From Maricaulaceae bacterium EIL42A08 (lineage in GTDB: Bacteria > Pseudomonadota > Alphaproteobacteria > Caulobacterales > Maricaulaceae): a stretch of 64,000 nt of DNA. Below are positions 35,817-45,369 of this stretch, in pieces (the stretch's first letter is position 1; every line of letters begins with the position of its first letter). A program made the translations under genes and the position numbers. The DNA is taken from the NCBI GenBank assembly GCA_024178355.1, contig JAMZNZ010000002.1:539501-603500 (forward strand), written 5' to 3'. The notes below the pieces were generated by a model. That model did not search any database and was not told where the DNA came from. It worked only from the letters and a program-made list of their open reading frames with translations.

Positions 35817-35929
35817 GCCAATTTGTGGCGAAGACCGGCTCACAAGGTTGCAGTGCAGCGTAACCGTGTTTACCTAACGCATCCAAGTGCCCCGAAAGGC
35901 GGGCCGCTGAGTCACGAGAAGTCGAGCTT

Positions 35930-36187
35930 ATGTCCAACGATAAAAAACAAAACCTTCAGGACGTTTTTCTGAACACGGTCCGCAAAAGCAAAACCCCGCT
36001 GACCATTTTTCTGGTCAATGGCGTGAAGCTCCAGGGCGTGGTCACATGGTTTGATAATTTCTGCGTGCTGCTACGCCGTGAAGGACAGATTCAGCTCGTT
36101 TACAAGCATGCGATCTCGACGATCATGCCGGGCCAGCCGGTCCAGCTGTTCGACAAGGACGAGATCGACGAGGAAGACGCCGATTGA
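35930..36187 (+). CDS. hfq: RNA chaperone Hfq
   Basis: 85-residue Sm-like hexamer that pairs small RNAs with mRNAs. Sm1 and Sm2 are plain: [31 protein letters not shown] with [10 protein letters not shown], then [12 protein letters not shown]. The short tail is acidic ([11 protein letters not shown]), typical of alphaproteobacteria. The stop overlaps the hflX start by four bases. Confidence 0.99.
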   Translation: MSNDKKQNLQDVFLNTVRKSKTPLTIFLVNGVKLQGVVTWFDNFCVLLRREGQIQLVYKHAISTIMPGQPVQLFDKDEIDEEDAD

Positions 36188-37527
36188 TTGAGCGTTCTGC
36201 AGCCGCACAAACGGCGCTCGTTCTCCACCCGGATACTGGCGTTCTCGATGAGATGCGTGTTAGCGCGCGTCTTGAAGAAGCCGCTGGTCTTGCCGAAGCG
36301 CTTGACCTTGAAACCGCCGAGGCGCGGGTTGAACCTCTGCGCAAGGTGGAGCCATCCACCTATTTCGGCTCCGGCAAGGTGGAAACGCTGGCGGCTGACC
36401 TCGCTTCACTTGATGCCAATGTGCTGGTCCTGGACACGGCTCTGACACCGGTCCAGCAGCGCAATCTGGAAAAAGCCCTGAAGGTGAAGGTGATCGACCG
36501 GACTGGTCTGATCTTGGAGATCTTCGGCCGACGCGCCCAAACCCGGGAAGGGCGCTTGCAGGTGGAGCTGGCCCGCCTGACCTATGAGCGTTCGCGTCTG
36601 GTGCGCACCTGGACCCACCTGGAACGCCAGCGTGGTGGTGCCGGCTTTATGGGCGGTCCCGGTGAAACCCAGATTGAGACCGACCGCCGGATCATCGCTG
36701 ACAAGATGGCCAGGCTGCGCCGCGAGCTGGATCAGGTTCGTCGCACCCGCACGCTGCACCGTAGTCGTCGGCGCGCTGCACCCTGGCCAACGGTGGCGCT
36801 TGTTGGATACACGAACGCTGGTAAATCGAGCCTCTTTAATGTCCTGTCTGAGGCGAAAGTGCTGGCTAAGGATATGCCGTTCGCGACGCTGGATCCGACA
36901 ACGCGCGCGGTTCGCACGCTGACGGGGCGGCGCATCTTGTTGTCAGACACTGTGGGCTTCATCACCGATCTGCCGACTGAGCTGATTGCAGCCTTCCGGG
37001 CCACGCTGGAAGAGGTGGCCGAAGCTGACATCCTGATCCATGTGCGCGACATGGCCGATCCCGACCATGAGGGGCGCAAGGCCGATGTGGAAGCGGTGCT
37101 GGAGGCGCTCGGCTGCGGCGTTGATGACGACAGCGATCAGATCCGCATTGAGGCCTGGAACAAAGTCGACCAGCTCGATGAAGAAGCGCGCGACGATCTT
37201 GTGTGGCGTGCAAGGCTCCAGACCGGGCCGGACAAGCTGCAAGTCATTGCCACGTCAGCGATAACCGGGCAGGGGCTGTCAGCCCTGATGCGCGCCATCG
37301 ATGAAGCATTGTCGCTGGGCGATGAGCGCCTTCATGTCAGATTTGCGCCCTCTGATGCGGCCGCACGGGCCTGGGTCCATGAGAATGGATCCATCATGGA
37401 AGAGCGCATCGATCCTGAGACGGGGGTCGCCGATGCAATCCTGCGCCTGTCTGGTCCGGACGCGGGACGTTTCCGCCAGCGTTTCCCAGGGCTTGAACAG
37501 GTCTTTGAGGTCGATGCCGTAGACTAG
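36184..37527 (+). CDS. hflX: ribosome-associated GTPase HflX
   Basis: 447-residue GTPase that splits or rescues stalled ribosomes. HflX N-terminal domain with [25 protein letters not shown] and [19 protein letters not shown], then coiled linker [20 protein letters not shown] domain with [14 protein letters not shown], switch region [17 protein letters not shown] and NKVD. The start is TTG, overlapping the hfq stop, with AGGAAG upstream. It converges on mazG with only 15 bases between stops. Confidence 0.96.
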   Translation: MIERSAAAQTALVLHPDTGVLDEMRVSARLEEAAGLAEALDLETAEARVEPLRKVEPSTYFGSGKVETLAADLASLDANVLVLDTALTPVQQRNLEKALKVKVIDRTGLILEIFGRRAQTREGRLQVELARLTYERSRLVRTWTHLERQRGGAGFMGGPGETQIETDRRIIADKMARLRRELDQVRRTRTLHRSRRRAAPWPTVALVGYTNAGKSSLFNVLSEAKVLAKDMPFATLDPTTRAVRTLTGRRILLSDTVGFITDLPTELIAAFRATLEEVAEADILIHVRDMADPDHEGRKADVEAVLEALGCGVDDDSDQIRIEAWNKVDQLDEEARDDLVWRARLQTGPDKLQVIATSAITGQGLSALMRAIDEALSLGDERLHVRFAPSDAAARAWVHENGSIMEERIDPETGVADAILRLSGPDAGRFRQRFPGLEQVFEVDAVD

Positions 37528-37542
37528 ACGAGACACTTTGGG

Positions 37543-38400
37543 CTAAGCTTGCCGCTCGACAGCCTTGGCCTCCAGCCAGAGTTCTTCCATTTGATCAAGG
37601 TTGGCTTCTTGAATTGAAGCGGCTTTCTTTTCAATATTTTGTTCAATATACCTGAAGCGACGCTCAAACTTGGCATTGGCATCACGAAGCGCCTGCTCTG
37701 GCTCCACCGAAAGCTTGCGGGCCAAATTTGCGAGCACGAAAAGAAGGTCGCCCATTTCCTCGGTTATATGGGACTGGTCACCTGATTTCATGGCGTCTTT
37801 CAGCTCTGCGAGCTCTTCGTCCAACTTGTCAAAGACCTGATCGACATCCGGCCAGTCAAAGCCGACGCGCGCAGCCCGCTTGGTGAGCTTTCCGGCGCGC
37901 TTCAGAGCGGGCAGGGCGACCGGAAGATCTGCGAGCACTGACGTATCGATATCGCCCTTGGCCGCGCGTTCCGCGGCTTTCTGAGCCTCCCAGGCTTTGG
38001 TCTGCTCCTCGGCATCGCGCTCATCTGCATCGCCGAATACATGGGGGTGGCGGCGGATCATCTTGTCGGAGATCGCGTCAATCACGTCCTCAAAGGAAAA
38101 ATCGCCTGTTTCCGACGCCATCTGGCTATGGAAAACGACCTGGAACATCAGGTCGCCCAGCTCATCCTTCAGGTCATCGAGGTCGCCGCGATCGATTGCA
38201 TCAGCAACTTCGTAGGCTTCCTCAATCGTGTATGGCGCGATGGTGGCGTAGGTCTGCTGAACATCCCACGGGCAGCCGCTTTGCTTGTCGCGAAGCCGGG
38301 ACATGATCGCGAGAAGGCGCTGCATACCTGTGAGGTCGCGCTTTGGCGCACCGTCCAATTGCTCAAGAGCTTGATCATAAAAGGGAACGGGCTGTGTCAC
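37543..38400 (-). CDS. mazG: nucleoside triphosphate pyrophosphohydrolase MazG
   Basis: Hydrolyses non-standard or excess nucleoside triphosphates. 285 residues with two MazG folds: MQRLLAIMSRLRDKQSGCPWDVQQTYATI with EEAYEVADAI, DLKDELGDLMFQVVFHS, and later EELAELKDAM with EEMGDLLFVLANLARK. Acidic metal-binding residues are present. It is placed after hflX as in many relatives. Upstream lies an inverted repeat CATAAT-N4-ATTATG at 38427-38442 in its likely promoter. Confidence 0.96.
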   Translation of the reverse strand: MTQPVPFYDQALEQLDGAPKRDLTGMQRLLAIMSRLRDKQSGCPWDVQQTYATIAPYTIEEAYEVADAIDRGDLDDLKDELGDLMFQVVFHSQMASETGDFSFEDVIDAISDKMIRRHPHVFGDADERDAEEQTKAWEAQKAAERAAKGDIDTSVLADLPVALPALKRAGKLTKRAARVGFDWPDVDQVFDKLDEELAELKDAMKSGDQSHITEEMGDLLFVLANLARKLSVEPEQALRDANAKFERRFRYIEQNIEKKAASIQEANLDQMEELWLEAKAVERQA

Positions 38401-38492
38401 TTGGTGCTACCTGCCTCTGTTTTGCGCATAATCAATATTATGAGAAATGCGATATGGCGTTATTAGGGCTCTCGTGTTGTTTCAAACACGCG

Positions 38493-39359
38493 CTAAGGCG
38501 CGCTTACGTCGAGTATTTCGCCTGAGTCCCACCCCGCCGTCACGGCAAAGCCGTCATAGGCTGGGCGAATGCCGTGTGGCAGACGCTTCAGCAGGCTGCG
38601 ATAATCCAGATCGATGTGGAGATTGGTCAACACGCCCAGCTTGGGCGCAACAGCGCCCAGCCACTCCAGACTCTGATCCAGGTGCGCATGCGTCGGATGC
38701 GGCTTTTCACGCAGCGCATCGACAATCCAGACACTGGTTCTCGACAGCGCGTCAAACGCCGCATCGCCGAGCCCATTCACATCCGGCGTGTAACTCATCG
38801 GCCCACAGCGCACACCACTGCATGGTGCACCGCCATGCTCCACATCAAACAGGCTGAGCGTCAGGACGCCGCCTGGCCCGTCAATATGGACGGATGCGCC
38901 AGGCTCTACTGCTGACATGGTCATCAGTGGCGGATAGCCTGAGCCTGGCGGGGTTTCGAAGATATAGCTGAACCGCGAGACAATTTCGCTTGCGACCGCT
39001 GGATTGGCAAAGGATGGAAGCTTGGCCCGGCGGCGATAAACCAGCGCACGTAAGTCATCAATGCCATGGAGCTGGTCGGCGTGCGCGTGGGTGTATATCA
39101 CGCCATCCAGCGACGAAGAGCCTGCCTCAAGCCACTGATGTCTAGGGTCTGGCGATGTGTCGATCAGCGCGCGCGTGGCAACGCCTTCATGTAAGGCTTC
39201 ATGGGTTTCAGCCCGCTCTAGCAGCAGGCTGCACCGCTGACGGCGGTTCTTCGGCTCATTGGGGTCGCAATCACCCCAATCCCCGTCAAGACGCGGCACG
39301 CCGCCGGACGATCCGCAGCCCAGAATGCGCGCGCGCAGCACTGGCTCGCTGGACGCCAT
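38493..39359 (-). CDS. metallo-beta-lactamase-fold hydrolase (PhnP-like)
   Basis: 288 residues. The N-terminal LGCGSSGGVPRL and RCSLLLE are typical of PhnP-like phosphodiesterases; the metal site is THAHADQLHGIDDLRAL, followed by DVEHGG and a late THAHLDQSLEWL and LTNLHIDLDYRSL. Substrate unknown; PhnP hydrolyses cyclic phosphate esters. It overlaps tatD by one base and closes the dac-tmk-holB-tatD operon, a position it often holds in alphaproteobacteria. Confidence 0.9.
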   Translation of the reverse strand: MASSEPVLRARILGCGSSGGVPRLDGDWGDCDPNEPKNRRQRCSLLLERAETHEALHEGVATRALIDTSPDPRHQWLEAGSSSLDGVIYTHAHADQLHGIDDLRALVYRRRAKLPSFANPAVASEIVSRFSYIFETPPGSGYPPLMTMSAVEPGASVHIDGPGGVLTLSLFDVEHGGAPCSGVRCGPMSYTPDVNGLGDAAFDALSRTSVWIVDALREKPHPTHAHLDQSLEWLGAVAPKLGVLTNLHIDLDYRSLLKRLPHGIRPAYDGFAVTAGWDSGEILDVSAP

Positions 39360-40138
39360 CAGGCCGGCAACCGGTCAAACAGCGTACGGGCAGCGCGCGT
39401 CGTACGCTCTGCCGTTTCCTCCAGGGTCCAGCCCTTCACATTCGCCAGCGCTTCAGCAACATGGGGCAAGAAGCTGGGTTCATTGCGTTTTCCGCGATTG
39501 GGAACGGGAGCCAGATACGGGCAATCCGTTTCAATAATCACCCGGTCATCGGGAACGATATCGCGGAAAACCTCGCGGACATCCTCCGCCTTTTTAAAAC
39601 TGATAATCCCGGAGGCCGAGAAATAGGCCCCAAGAGCCGCTGCGCGGGATGCCAATTGCTTGCCGCCGGTGTAGCAATGCAGGAGCGGGCGGAACGCCCC
39701 CTTCCCCATTTCCTCCTCCAGCAGATCGGCCATTTGCTCATCAGCCTCACGAGAGTGCAGGATGATGGGAAGACCGGTCTGGCGTGCCGCCTCAATATGG
39801 GCGCGCAGACTTGGAAACTGAGCCTCTGGGGGACTGTAATTATAGTGGAAATCCAGCCCCGTCTCTCCAATCGCAACGACCTTGGGATGGCTGGCGATCT
39901 CGATAAGCTCTTCAGCGGTTATGTCCGGCCGGTCCTTGGCGTGATGGGGATGCGCGCCGATGGTGCACACCACGTCATCATGGGCTTCGGCAATCTTGCG
40001 TACCGCATCAAATTCCTGGAGGCGGCAGCAGATTGCAATCATCGGTGACACGCCCGCCGCGCGCGCGCGATCGAGAACCGCGTCGAGATCCTCCTCATAG
40101 GCTTCGCCGTGGATGTTGATGTGGGTGTCGATGAACAT
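39359..40138 (-). CDS. tatD: TatD-family metal-dependent deoxyribonuclease
   Basis: 259 residues: MFIDTHINIHGEAY (metal-binding HxN in place of the usual HxH), IGAHPHHAKD, VAIGETGLDFHYNYSP, IILHSREADEQMADLL, LHCYTGG, SASGIISFKKAEDV and IIETDCPYLAPVP. Start at 40138 matches the family N-terminus; an in-frame start at 40255 would add 39 residues overlapping holB. In many alphaproteobacteria metG lies between holB and tatD, but here they are seven bases apart. Confidence 0.94.
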   Translation of the reverse strand: MFIDTHINIHGEAYEEDLDAVLDRARAAGVSPMIAICCRLQEFDAVRKIAEAHDDVVCTIGAHPHHAKDRPDITAEELIEIASHPKVVAIGETGLDFHYNYSPPEAQFPSLRAHIEAARQTGLPIILHSREADEQMADLLEEEMGKGAFRPLLHCYTGGKQLASRAAALGAYFSASGIISFKKAEDVREVFRDIVPDDRVIIETDCPYLAPVPNRGKRNEPSFLPHVAEALANVKGWTLEETAERTTRAARTLFDRLPA

Positions 40139-40145
40139 GGGTGCT

Positions 40146-41183
40146 TCAGGATTGGCTGGCTGCAGCCTCGACCAGCGAGATTGCAGCATGGACGGTTTGT
40201 TTCGGATCGAGATAGATCGCATCGGCATCGCGTGCCAGCCGGCGCAGCTCATCACTCGCCTTCACCCAGGCGGCTGCTTTTGAAAGGCCTGCTTCAGCGA
40301 CGGCCAGCTCCCGCGCGCGGTCTTGAGCATAGGCTTGCAGAAACCGCATGATGGCCCGCTTTGTCGCCTCGCCATCCTTACGTGAGGCCTTGTCAGCAAG
40401 CCGAATGGCTGCGCTGCGATCAATCCTCGGCAATCCGGTCAGCATCTGATCGAGGTCGTCTTTCACTCCGATCTCCCCAGAGACCGCATGGGCGAGCGCC
40501 CTGCCCGGTGCACCTGTGGCCAGGTCAGCGGCCCGATCTGCGACGCTGCGCTCAATATCGTGGCGCTCCACAAGCCAGTCAGCGGTCGCTGAAACGTCCG
40601 GCGCGCGCAGCGACAGGCGGCGGCAGCGCGAACGGATCGTAGGCAGCAAGCGGCCGGGCGTTTCGACCAGCAAGATCAGCAAACCCTTCTTCGGCGGTTC
40701 TTCAAGAGTCTTCAGCAAGGCATTGGATGCGTTGATGTTTAACTCGTCAGCTGTGTCGACAATCACGACGCGCCAATGGTCGCCGCTGGCACTCTTGGAA
40801 AAAAAGTCTGCCGCCTTGCGGGCCTCATCAACGGTAATCTCGCCCTTCAGCTTTTTGGTCTTGTCATTATAGGGCCGCCGGATCAGCAGAAAATCTGGAT
40901 GCGCCAGCCCCTCAAGCTGGCGACAGACCGGATCACCAGGGCTGGACGCCAAAGCCCCCTCACCGCTGGCTTGTGCCCCCAGAGCCCGCCGCGCCAGCCG
41001 ATAGGCGAGCGTGGCTTTGCCAACGCCCTTTGCCCCCGTGACCATCCAGGCATGGTGCATATGGCCGGTGGAGAGCGCCTCTTCCATGGCCCGCGCCTCA
41101 CGCTCATGGCCGAACAGGTCATAGACCTCGCGCGGGTGAGCCAGTTCGCCTTCGCGGTCGGCTTCGGGGATGTCCGAGCTCAT
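40146..41183 (-). CDS. holB: DNA polymerase III subunit delta-prime
   Basis: Clamp-loader subunit. 345 residues with the AAA+ plan: EVYDLFGHEREARAMEEAL, Walker-A-like GAKGVGKATLAYRLA, ITVDEARKAADFFSKSA, VVIVDTADELNINASNALLKTLEEPP, then LPTIRSRCRRLSL with the SRC motif. It overlaps tmk by four bases and precedes tatD by seven, a compact replication/quality-control operon. Confidence 0.94.
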   Translation of the reverse strand: MSSDIPEADREGELAHPREVYDLFGHEREARAMEEALSTGHMHHAWMVTGAKGVGKATLAYRLARRALGAQASGEGALASSPGDPVCRQLEGLAHPDFLLIRRPYNDKTKKLKGEITVDEARKAADFFSKSASGDHWRVVIVDTADELNINASNALLKTLEEPPKKGLLILLVETPGRLLPTIRSRCRRLSLRAPDVSATADWLVERHDIERSVADRAADLATGAPGRALAHAVSGEIGVKDDLDQMLTGLPRIDRSAAIRLADKASRKDGEATKRAIMRFLQAYAQDRARELAVAEAGLSKAAAWVKASDELRRLARDADAIYLDPKQTVHAAISLVEAAASQS

Positions 41184-41812
41184 ATCGCTTTCACCAGACG
41201 CTCCGACACGAGTTTCAGTGCCTCGGAGCGCAGACTGTCCGCATCCAGGCTACCATCCAGGACCGCACAGCGTTCTGGTTCGCGGTTCGCAATCGCCACG
41301 AACTCTGCGCGCAGAGCATTGTGGAACTCAGACGGTTGCAGCTCAAAGCGTGTCGCGCCCTCACCGCGCGCAATTGTGCGATCCAGGCCGACTTTGGGAT
41401 CAAGATCGACCACAAGCGTCAGGTCCGGCTGGTAGCCATCAAGCGCCAGCTGGTGCAGGGCCTCGACCGTCTCGCGCTTCAAGCCACCCGCAGCCGACTG
41501 ATAGGCCAGAGTGGAATCTGCAAAGCGATCCGAGATGACCCATTTGCCCGCCTCAAGCGCCGGCTCGATCAGGGTGCGGACATGGTCTTCACGCGCCGCA
41601 TAAAGCAATAGCGCCTCACCGATGGGCGACCAGCGATTGACCTCCCCGCCCACCAGAAGCTCGCGAATGGCCTCGGCATTGCTGGTGCCGCCCGGCTCCC
41701 GGGTCACAACGACCTCTAGCCCCTGCCCGCGCAGATGCTCGGCCAGCCCGCGCGCGAGGGTGGATTTGCCAGCGCCCTCGCCGCCTTCAAGTGTGATGAA
41801 CTTGCCGCGCAC
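41180..41812 (-). CDS. tmk: thymidylate kinase
   Basis: Phosphorylates dTMP to dTDP. 210 residues with P-loop ITLEGGEGAGKSTLARGLAEHL, VVTREPGGTSNAE, LLLYAAREDHV, VISDRFADSTLAYQ and VVDLDPKVGLDR. The position between a D-alanyl-D-alanine carboxypeptidase and holB is conserved in alphaproteobacteria. Confidence 0.97.
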   Translation of the reverse strand: MRGKFITLEGGEGAGKSTLARGLAEHLRGQGLEVVVTREPGGTSNAEAIRELLVGGEVNRWSPIGEALLLYAAREDHVRTLIEPALEAGKWVISDRFADSTLAYQSAAGGLKRETVEALHQLALDGYQPDLTLVVDLDPKVGLDRTIARGEGATRFELQPSEFHNALRAEFVAIANREPERCAVLDGSLDADSLRSEALKLVSERLVKAI

Positions 41813-41814
41813 GC

Positions 41815-42966
41815 CTAGCCACCGCGGATGAGGCGCGCCAGCGCGGCACCGGCCCGGCCAAGCGCGCCCTTGCGCTCCACCGTCTCAGCCGCCGCCAGCG
41901 GTACCGACTGGCTGCGCCCATCTGGCAGGCTCACCTCAAGGCGGCCCACAATCGTCCCGGCAGCCACCGGCGCGTTGAGCGGGCCGTCATACACGACCTC
42001 TGCGGTGAACGCGTCGAGATCCCGGCGATGGCCACCGATATCAAGTGTCTCGGTGACCTGAAGCGGCACGATGGCGCTTTGGCCCAGATAGACCTCCGCG
42101 TCGCCTACAAGGGTACCAGCCTCGACAATCGTATCTACGCGGAACTCCGTCAGAGCCGCGCGCATCAGGCGCTCAGCCTCGCTGGCGCGGTCACGCTCGC
42201 TGTCCATGCCGTTAAACACCACGATGCGGCGCACGCCATCACGTTCCGCCGTGGCGGTCAGGCCATAGCCGGCGTCGTCCGTACGCCCTGTTTTCATGCC
42301 ATCGGCCCCGACAAACAGGCCCAAAAGCGGGTTCCGGTTGAATTGGCGGATACCGTTATAGGTGAACTCCTCCTCGCCATAGAGCGAGAAATATTGTGGG
42401 TGTTCAGCAATGATGTGCCGGGTCAGGCGCGCCAGATCGATTGCGGAGATGCGGTGTTCAGGGTCCGGCCAGCCGGTGGAGTTCGCAAAGTTTGCGCTCT
42501 CTAGACCAAGCTCTTGCGCCCGCTCCGTCATCATCATGGCGAAGTTCTGTTCACTCCCGCCCAGCGCTTCAGCGACCACGATGCAGGCATCATTGCCTGA
42601 TTGAACAATGATACCCCGCAAAAGGTCGGCAACACTGGCGCGTGAATTGACTTCCAGAAACATGGTCGAGGAGCCCGAAGCCGCCCCGCCGCGGCGCCAG
42701 GCCTCTTCGCTGACCGGCAGGGTCGTCTCCATGGTCAGCTCGCCGCGCTCCAGCGCTTCAAACACCATCAGCGCGGTCATCAGCTTGGACATGGACGACG
42801 GAGCCATCGCCACATCGCCATCCTTCGAATAGAGAAGCTCGCCCGTTTCATGATCAAGGATCGCAGCGTAAATCGCCCGGATCTCAAAATTCGACTGGGC
42901 GTAGGTGGGCGCGACAAGCGCTCCCAGCATGGCAATCAGAACAACGAAACGGGCGATCATGGGCAA
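41815..42966 (-). CDS. D-alanyl-D-alanine carboxypeptidase (DacC/DD-peptidase family)
   Basis: Low-molecular-weight penicillin-binding protein that trims peptidoglycan side chains. 383 residues with signal peptide FVVLIAMLGALVAPTYAQ. Active-site triad: SxxK in MAPSSMSKLMTALM, SxN in VQSGNDACIVVAEAL, KTG in GMKTGRTDDAGYGL. The C-terminal domain (VPLQVTETLDIGGHRRDL) and a last amphipathic helix fit membrane attachment. First gene of the operon; an rlpA-like gene, often upstream in relatives, is not seen. Confidence 0.94.
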   Translation of the reverse strand: MPMIARFVVLIAMLGALVAPTYAQSNFEIRAIYAAILDHETGELLYSKDGDVAMAPSSMSKLMTALMVFEALERGELTMETTLPVSEEAWRRGGAASGSSTMFLEVNSRASVADLLRGIIVQSGNDACIVVAEALGGSEQNFAMMMTERAQELGLESANFANSTGWPDPEHRISAIDLARLTRHIIAEHPQYFSLYGEEEFTYNGIRQFNRNPLLGLFVGADGMKTGRTDDAGYGLTATAERDGVRRIVVFNGMDSERDRASEAERLMRAALTEFRVDTIVEAGTLVGDAEVYLGQSAIVPLQVTETLDIGGHRRDLDAFTAEVVYDGPLNAPVAAGTIVGRLEVSLPDGRSQSVPLAAAETVERKGALGRAGAALARLIRGG

Positions 42967-43151
42967 GGCCTCCTGCGGATTCGGAAAAGCGTAGGCAAGC
43001 TATCGTGAACACTGCCATGGCGAAAGCGTGGCGAGTGTGATCGTTGCGATCAGGCGCAGGCGCATGTGGGACGTGCGCTCTGTGCCGATCTACCGCGACA
43101 GAGTCTTGCCAGCGCGCACCCGTCAGGGCTAGACACTTCCGCTCTCAGTGC

Positions 43152-43241
<90 letters not shown>

Positions 43242-43411
43242 TTTTGTTCTCCTGTGTTTTTAGCATTCGGTCAGTCGCTTGCTCGATGCTGACGGACGGA
43301 TACCTCGCGTCTGGTGAGTGTCCCTGCCACCGACTTGCTGCTACACCGGCGGTGAAGGCGGGTGAACACATACGCCACTCGATCAGCTTACGCCTCGCGA
43401 AAAGTCAAATA

Positions 43412-45271
43412 TTGCAGATCTTTACCCATATCTTCTCAGCGTTTGAGCGACAGGTTCCCAGCTTTCCGGAGACCCGGCGCAGTGCGCCTTCGGGCAAGCT
43501 GTTCGGGTTTATCTGGCACTATGTGGCGGACGCGCGGTCCTGGCTGATTGGGCTTGTGGCGCTTGCGGTTTTGCTGGGCATCGCCGAGGTGGTCCTGTTT
43601 GGTTTTATAGGCCAGCTGGTCGACCTGCTGGCACAGGCCAATCCGGACACGGTCTTTGCTGACAATGCCCCTCGCCTCGCGGTGATGGTGGCGGTGATCC
43701 TGTTTGCCATGCCGCTGGGTAATTTCCTGCTGGGCCTGATCATTCACCAGGTGCTTTACGGGACCCTCGCGGTGAGCGCGGCCTGGCGGATGCATTCCCA
43801 CCTTCTGGGCCAATCGCTGAGCTTCTTTTCAGATCAATATGCGGGTCGAGTGGGGGCGAAGGTCTTGCAGACCGCCAACGCCATCCGCGATGTGACTTTG
43901 AAGTCGATGCACGTCTTCGTCTTCGTCAGTATCTATTTTGTGTCCACACTCTTCATGGTTTCCAGTGCCGATCCGCGCCTGGTGGTGCCCTTTGTGGTCT
44001 GGCTTGTGGTTTATCTCAGCCTGATCCGCTGGTTTGTTCCGCGCCTGACCATTGTGGCTCAGCGCCAGGCGGATGCGCGCTCTGACATGACCGGCCGCGT
44101 CATCGACAGCTATTCCAACATCGCCACGGTGAAGCTATTCGGGCAGGCCAATGATGAGGAGATTTACACCCGCGCCAGCATGGCGGGCTTTCTGGGCACG
44201 GTGAATGGCCAGTTCCGGCTGATCACCAGCTTTTACACGCTCATCCACCTCAATAACGCCGTCAATCTGCTGGCCATCGCGGCCCTGGGCATTCTGTTCT
44301 GGAGCGACGGGCTTATCAGTGCGGGCTCAATTGCGGTCGCGCTGGGGCTGGCGCTTCGTATTTCCGGCATGTCCCAGTGGATCATGTGGGAAGTGTCGGC
44401 GCTGTTTGAAAATATCGGCATTGTCCACGATGGCATGTCGATCCTGTCAAAGCGCCAGGAGATCAAGGATGCTGAGAACGCGCCTGAGCTTGTCGTGTCC
44501 AAAGGCCAGATATCATTCAGCTATATTGCCTTTCACTACGGCAAAAAAAGCGGGGTCATCGAAGGTCTGAACCTTGATATTAAAGGCGGTGAGAAGATTG
44601 GCCTGATTGGCTCCTCGGGCGCGGGCAAATCCACGCTGGTCAATCTGCTTTTACGTTTTTACGACGTGGAGTCCGGCGACATCTCAATCGATGGCCAGTC
44701 GGTCCGGTCGGTCACACAGGAGTCGTTGCGCAAGCAGATCGCGATGGTGACGCAGGACACTTCCTTGCTCCATCGCTCCATTCGCGAGAACATCGCCTAC
44801 GGCGCGCCTGATGCCACGGATGAACAGATCTGGGCTGCGATTGAGCGCGCCGATGCCGCAGACTTCGTGGCCCGCGTTCAGGATACGCAAGGACGCACTG
44901 GACTTGATGCGCTGGTTGGAGAACGCGGGGTCAAGCTGTCTGGCGGTCAGCGCCAGCGTATCGCCATCGCGCGCGTTTTCTTAAAGGACGCGCCCATTCT
45001 GATCCTGGACGAAGCCACGTCGGCCCTTGATTCAGAGGTTGAGGCGGCCATCCAGCAGAGCCTGTTCTCGCTGATGGAGGGCAAGACGGTTATCGCCATC
45101 GCCCACCGCCTGTCGACGATTGCGCAGATGGACCGCCTGGTCGTGCTGGACCAGGGCGAGATCATCGAGACCGGAACCCATGACGCCCTTCTGGCCCAGG
45201 GTGGTCGCTATGCCAGCCTGTGGGCGCGCCAGTCTGGCGGCTTTCTTGTGGACGCTCCGGCCGCGCAATAG
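43412..45271 (+). CDS. ABC exporter, fused membrane and ATPase domains
   Basis: 619 residues from the chosen start. Six membrane helices at ~30-320 (SWLIGLVALAVLLGIAEVVLFG, LAVMVAVILFAMPLGNFLLGL, VFVFVSIYFVSTLFMV, VVPFVVWLVVYLSL and others), then the ATPase: Walker A GSSGAGKSTLVNLL, Q-loop MVTQDTSLLHRS, signature KLSGGQRQRIAIARVFL, Walker B ILILDEATSALD and H-loop IAHRLSTI. This is the multidrug/lipid exporter type; substrate unknown. The start is uncertain: TTG at 43412 fits relatives, while an ATG at 43244, three bases after the tRNA, would add 56 odd residues. Confidence 0.85.
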   Translation: MQIFTHIFSAFERQVPSFPETRRSAPSGKLFGFIWHYVADARSWLIGLVALAVLLGIAEVVLFGFIGQLVDLLAQANPDTVFADNAPRLAVMVAVILFAMPLGNFLLGLIIHQVLYGTLAVSAAWRMHSHLLGQSLSFFSDQYAGRVGAKVLQTANAIRDVTLKSMHVFVFVSIYFVSTLFMVSSADPRLVVPFVVWLVVYLSLIRWFVPRLTIVAQRQADARSDMTGRVIDSYSNIATVKLFGQANDEEIYTRASMAGFLGTVNGQFRLITSFYTLIHLNNAVNLLAIAALGILFWSDGLISAGSIAVALGLALRISGMSQWIMWEVSALFENIGIVHDGMSILSKRQEIKDAENAPELVVSKGQISFSYIAFHYGKKSGVIEGLNLDIKGGEKIGLIGSSGAGKSTLVNLLLRFYDVESGDISIDGQSVRSVTQESLRKQIAMVTQDTSLLHRSIRENIAYGAPDATDEQIWAAIERADAADFVARVQDTQGRTGLDALVGERGVKLSGGQRQRIAIARVFLKDAPILILDEATSALDSEVEAAIQQSLFSLMEGKTVIAIAHRLSTIAQMDRLVVLDQGEIIETGTHDALLAQGGRYASLWARQSGGFLVDAPAAQ

Positions 45272-45369
45272 TCCGGCCAAAGCCTGTTCGCTCTGGCCCT
45301 GCGGCCAATTGGTCGATGCGCCTGCCCCTGATCCGTGCCAAGCTTCAGACACAGTCACGGGGGACGGAC

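Noticed and set aside
38041-38466. Forward-strand gene opposite mazG
   Set aside because: It is the antisense of a well-recognised mazG, with no signal or family of its own.
43244-43411. ABC exporter starting three bases after tRNA-Ser
   Set aside because: The extra 56 residues have no similarity to exporters and no ribosome site; the TTG at 43412 fits the family start better.
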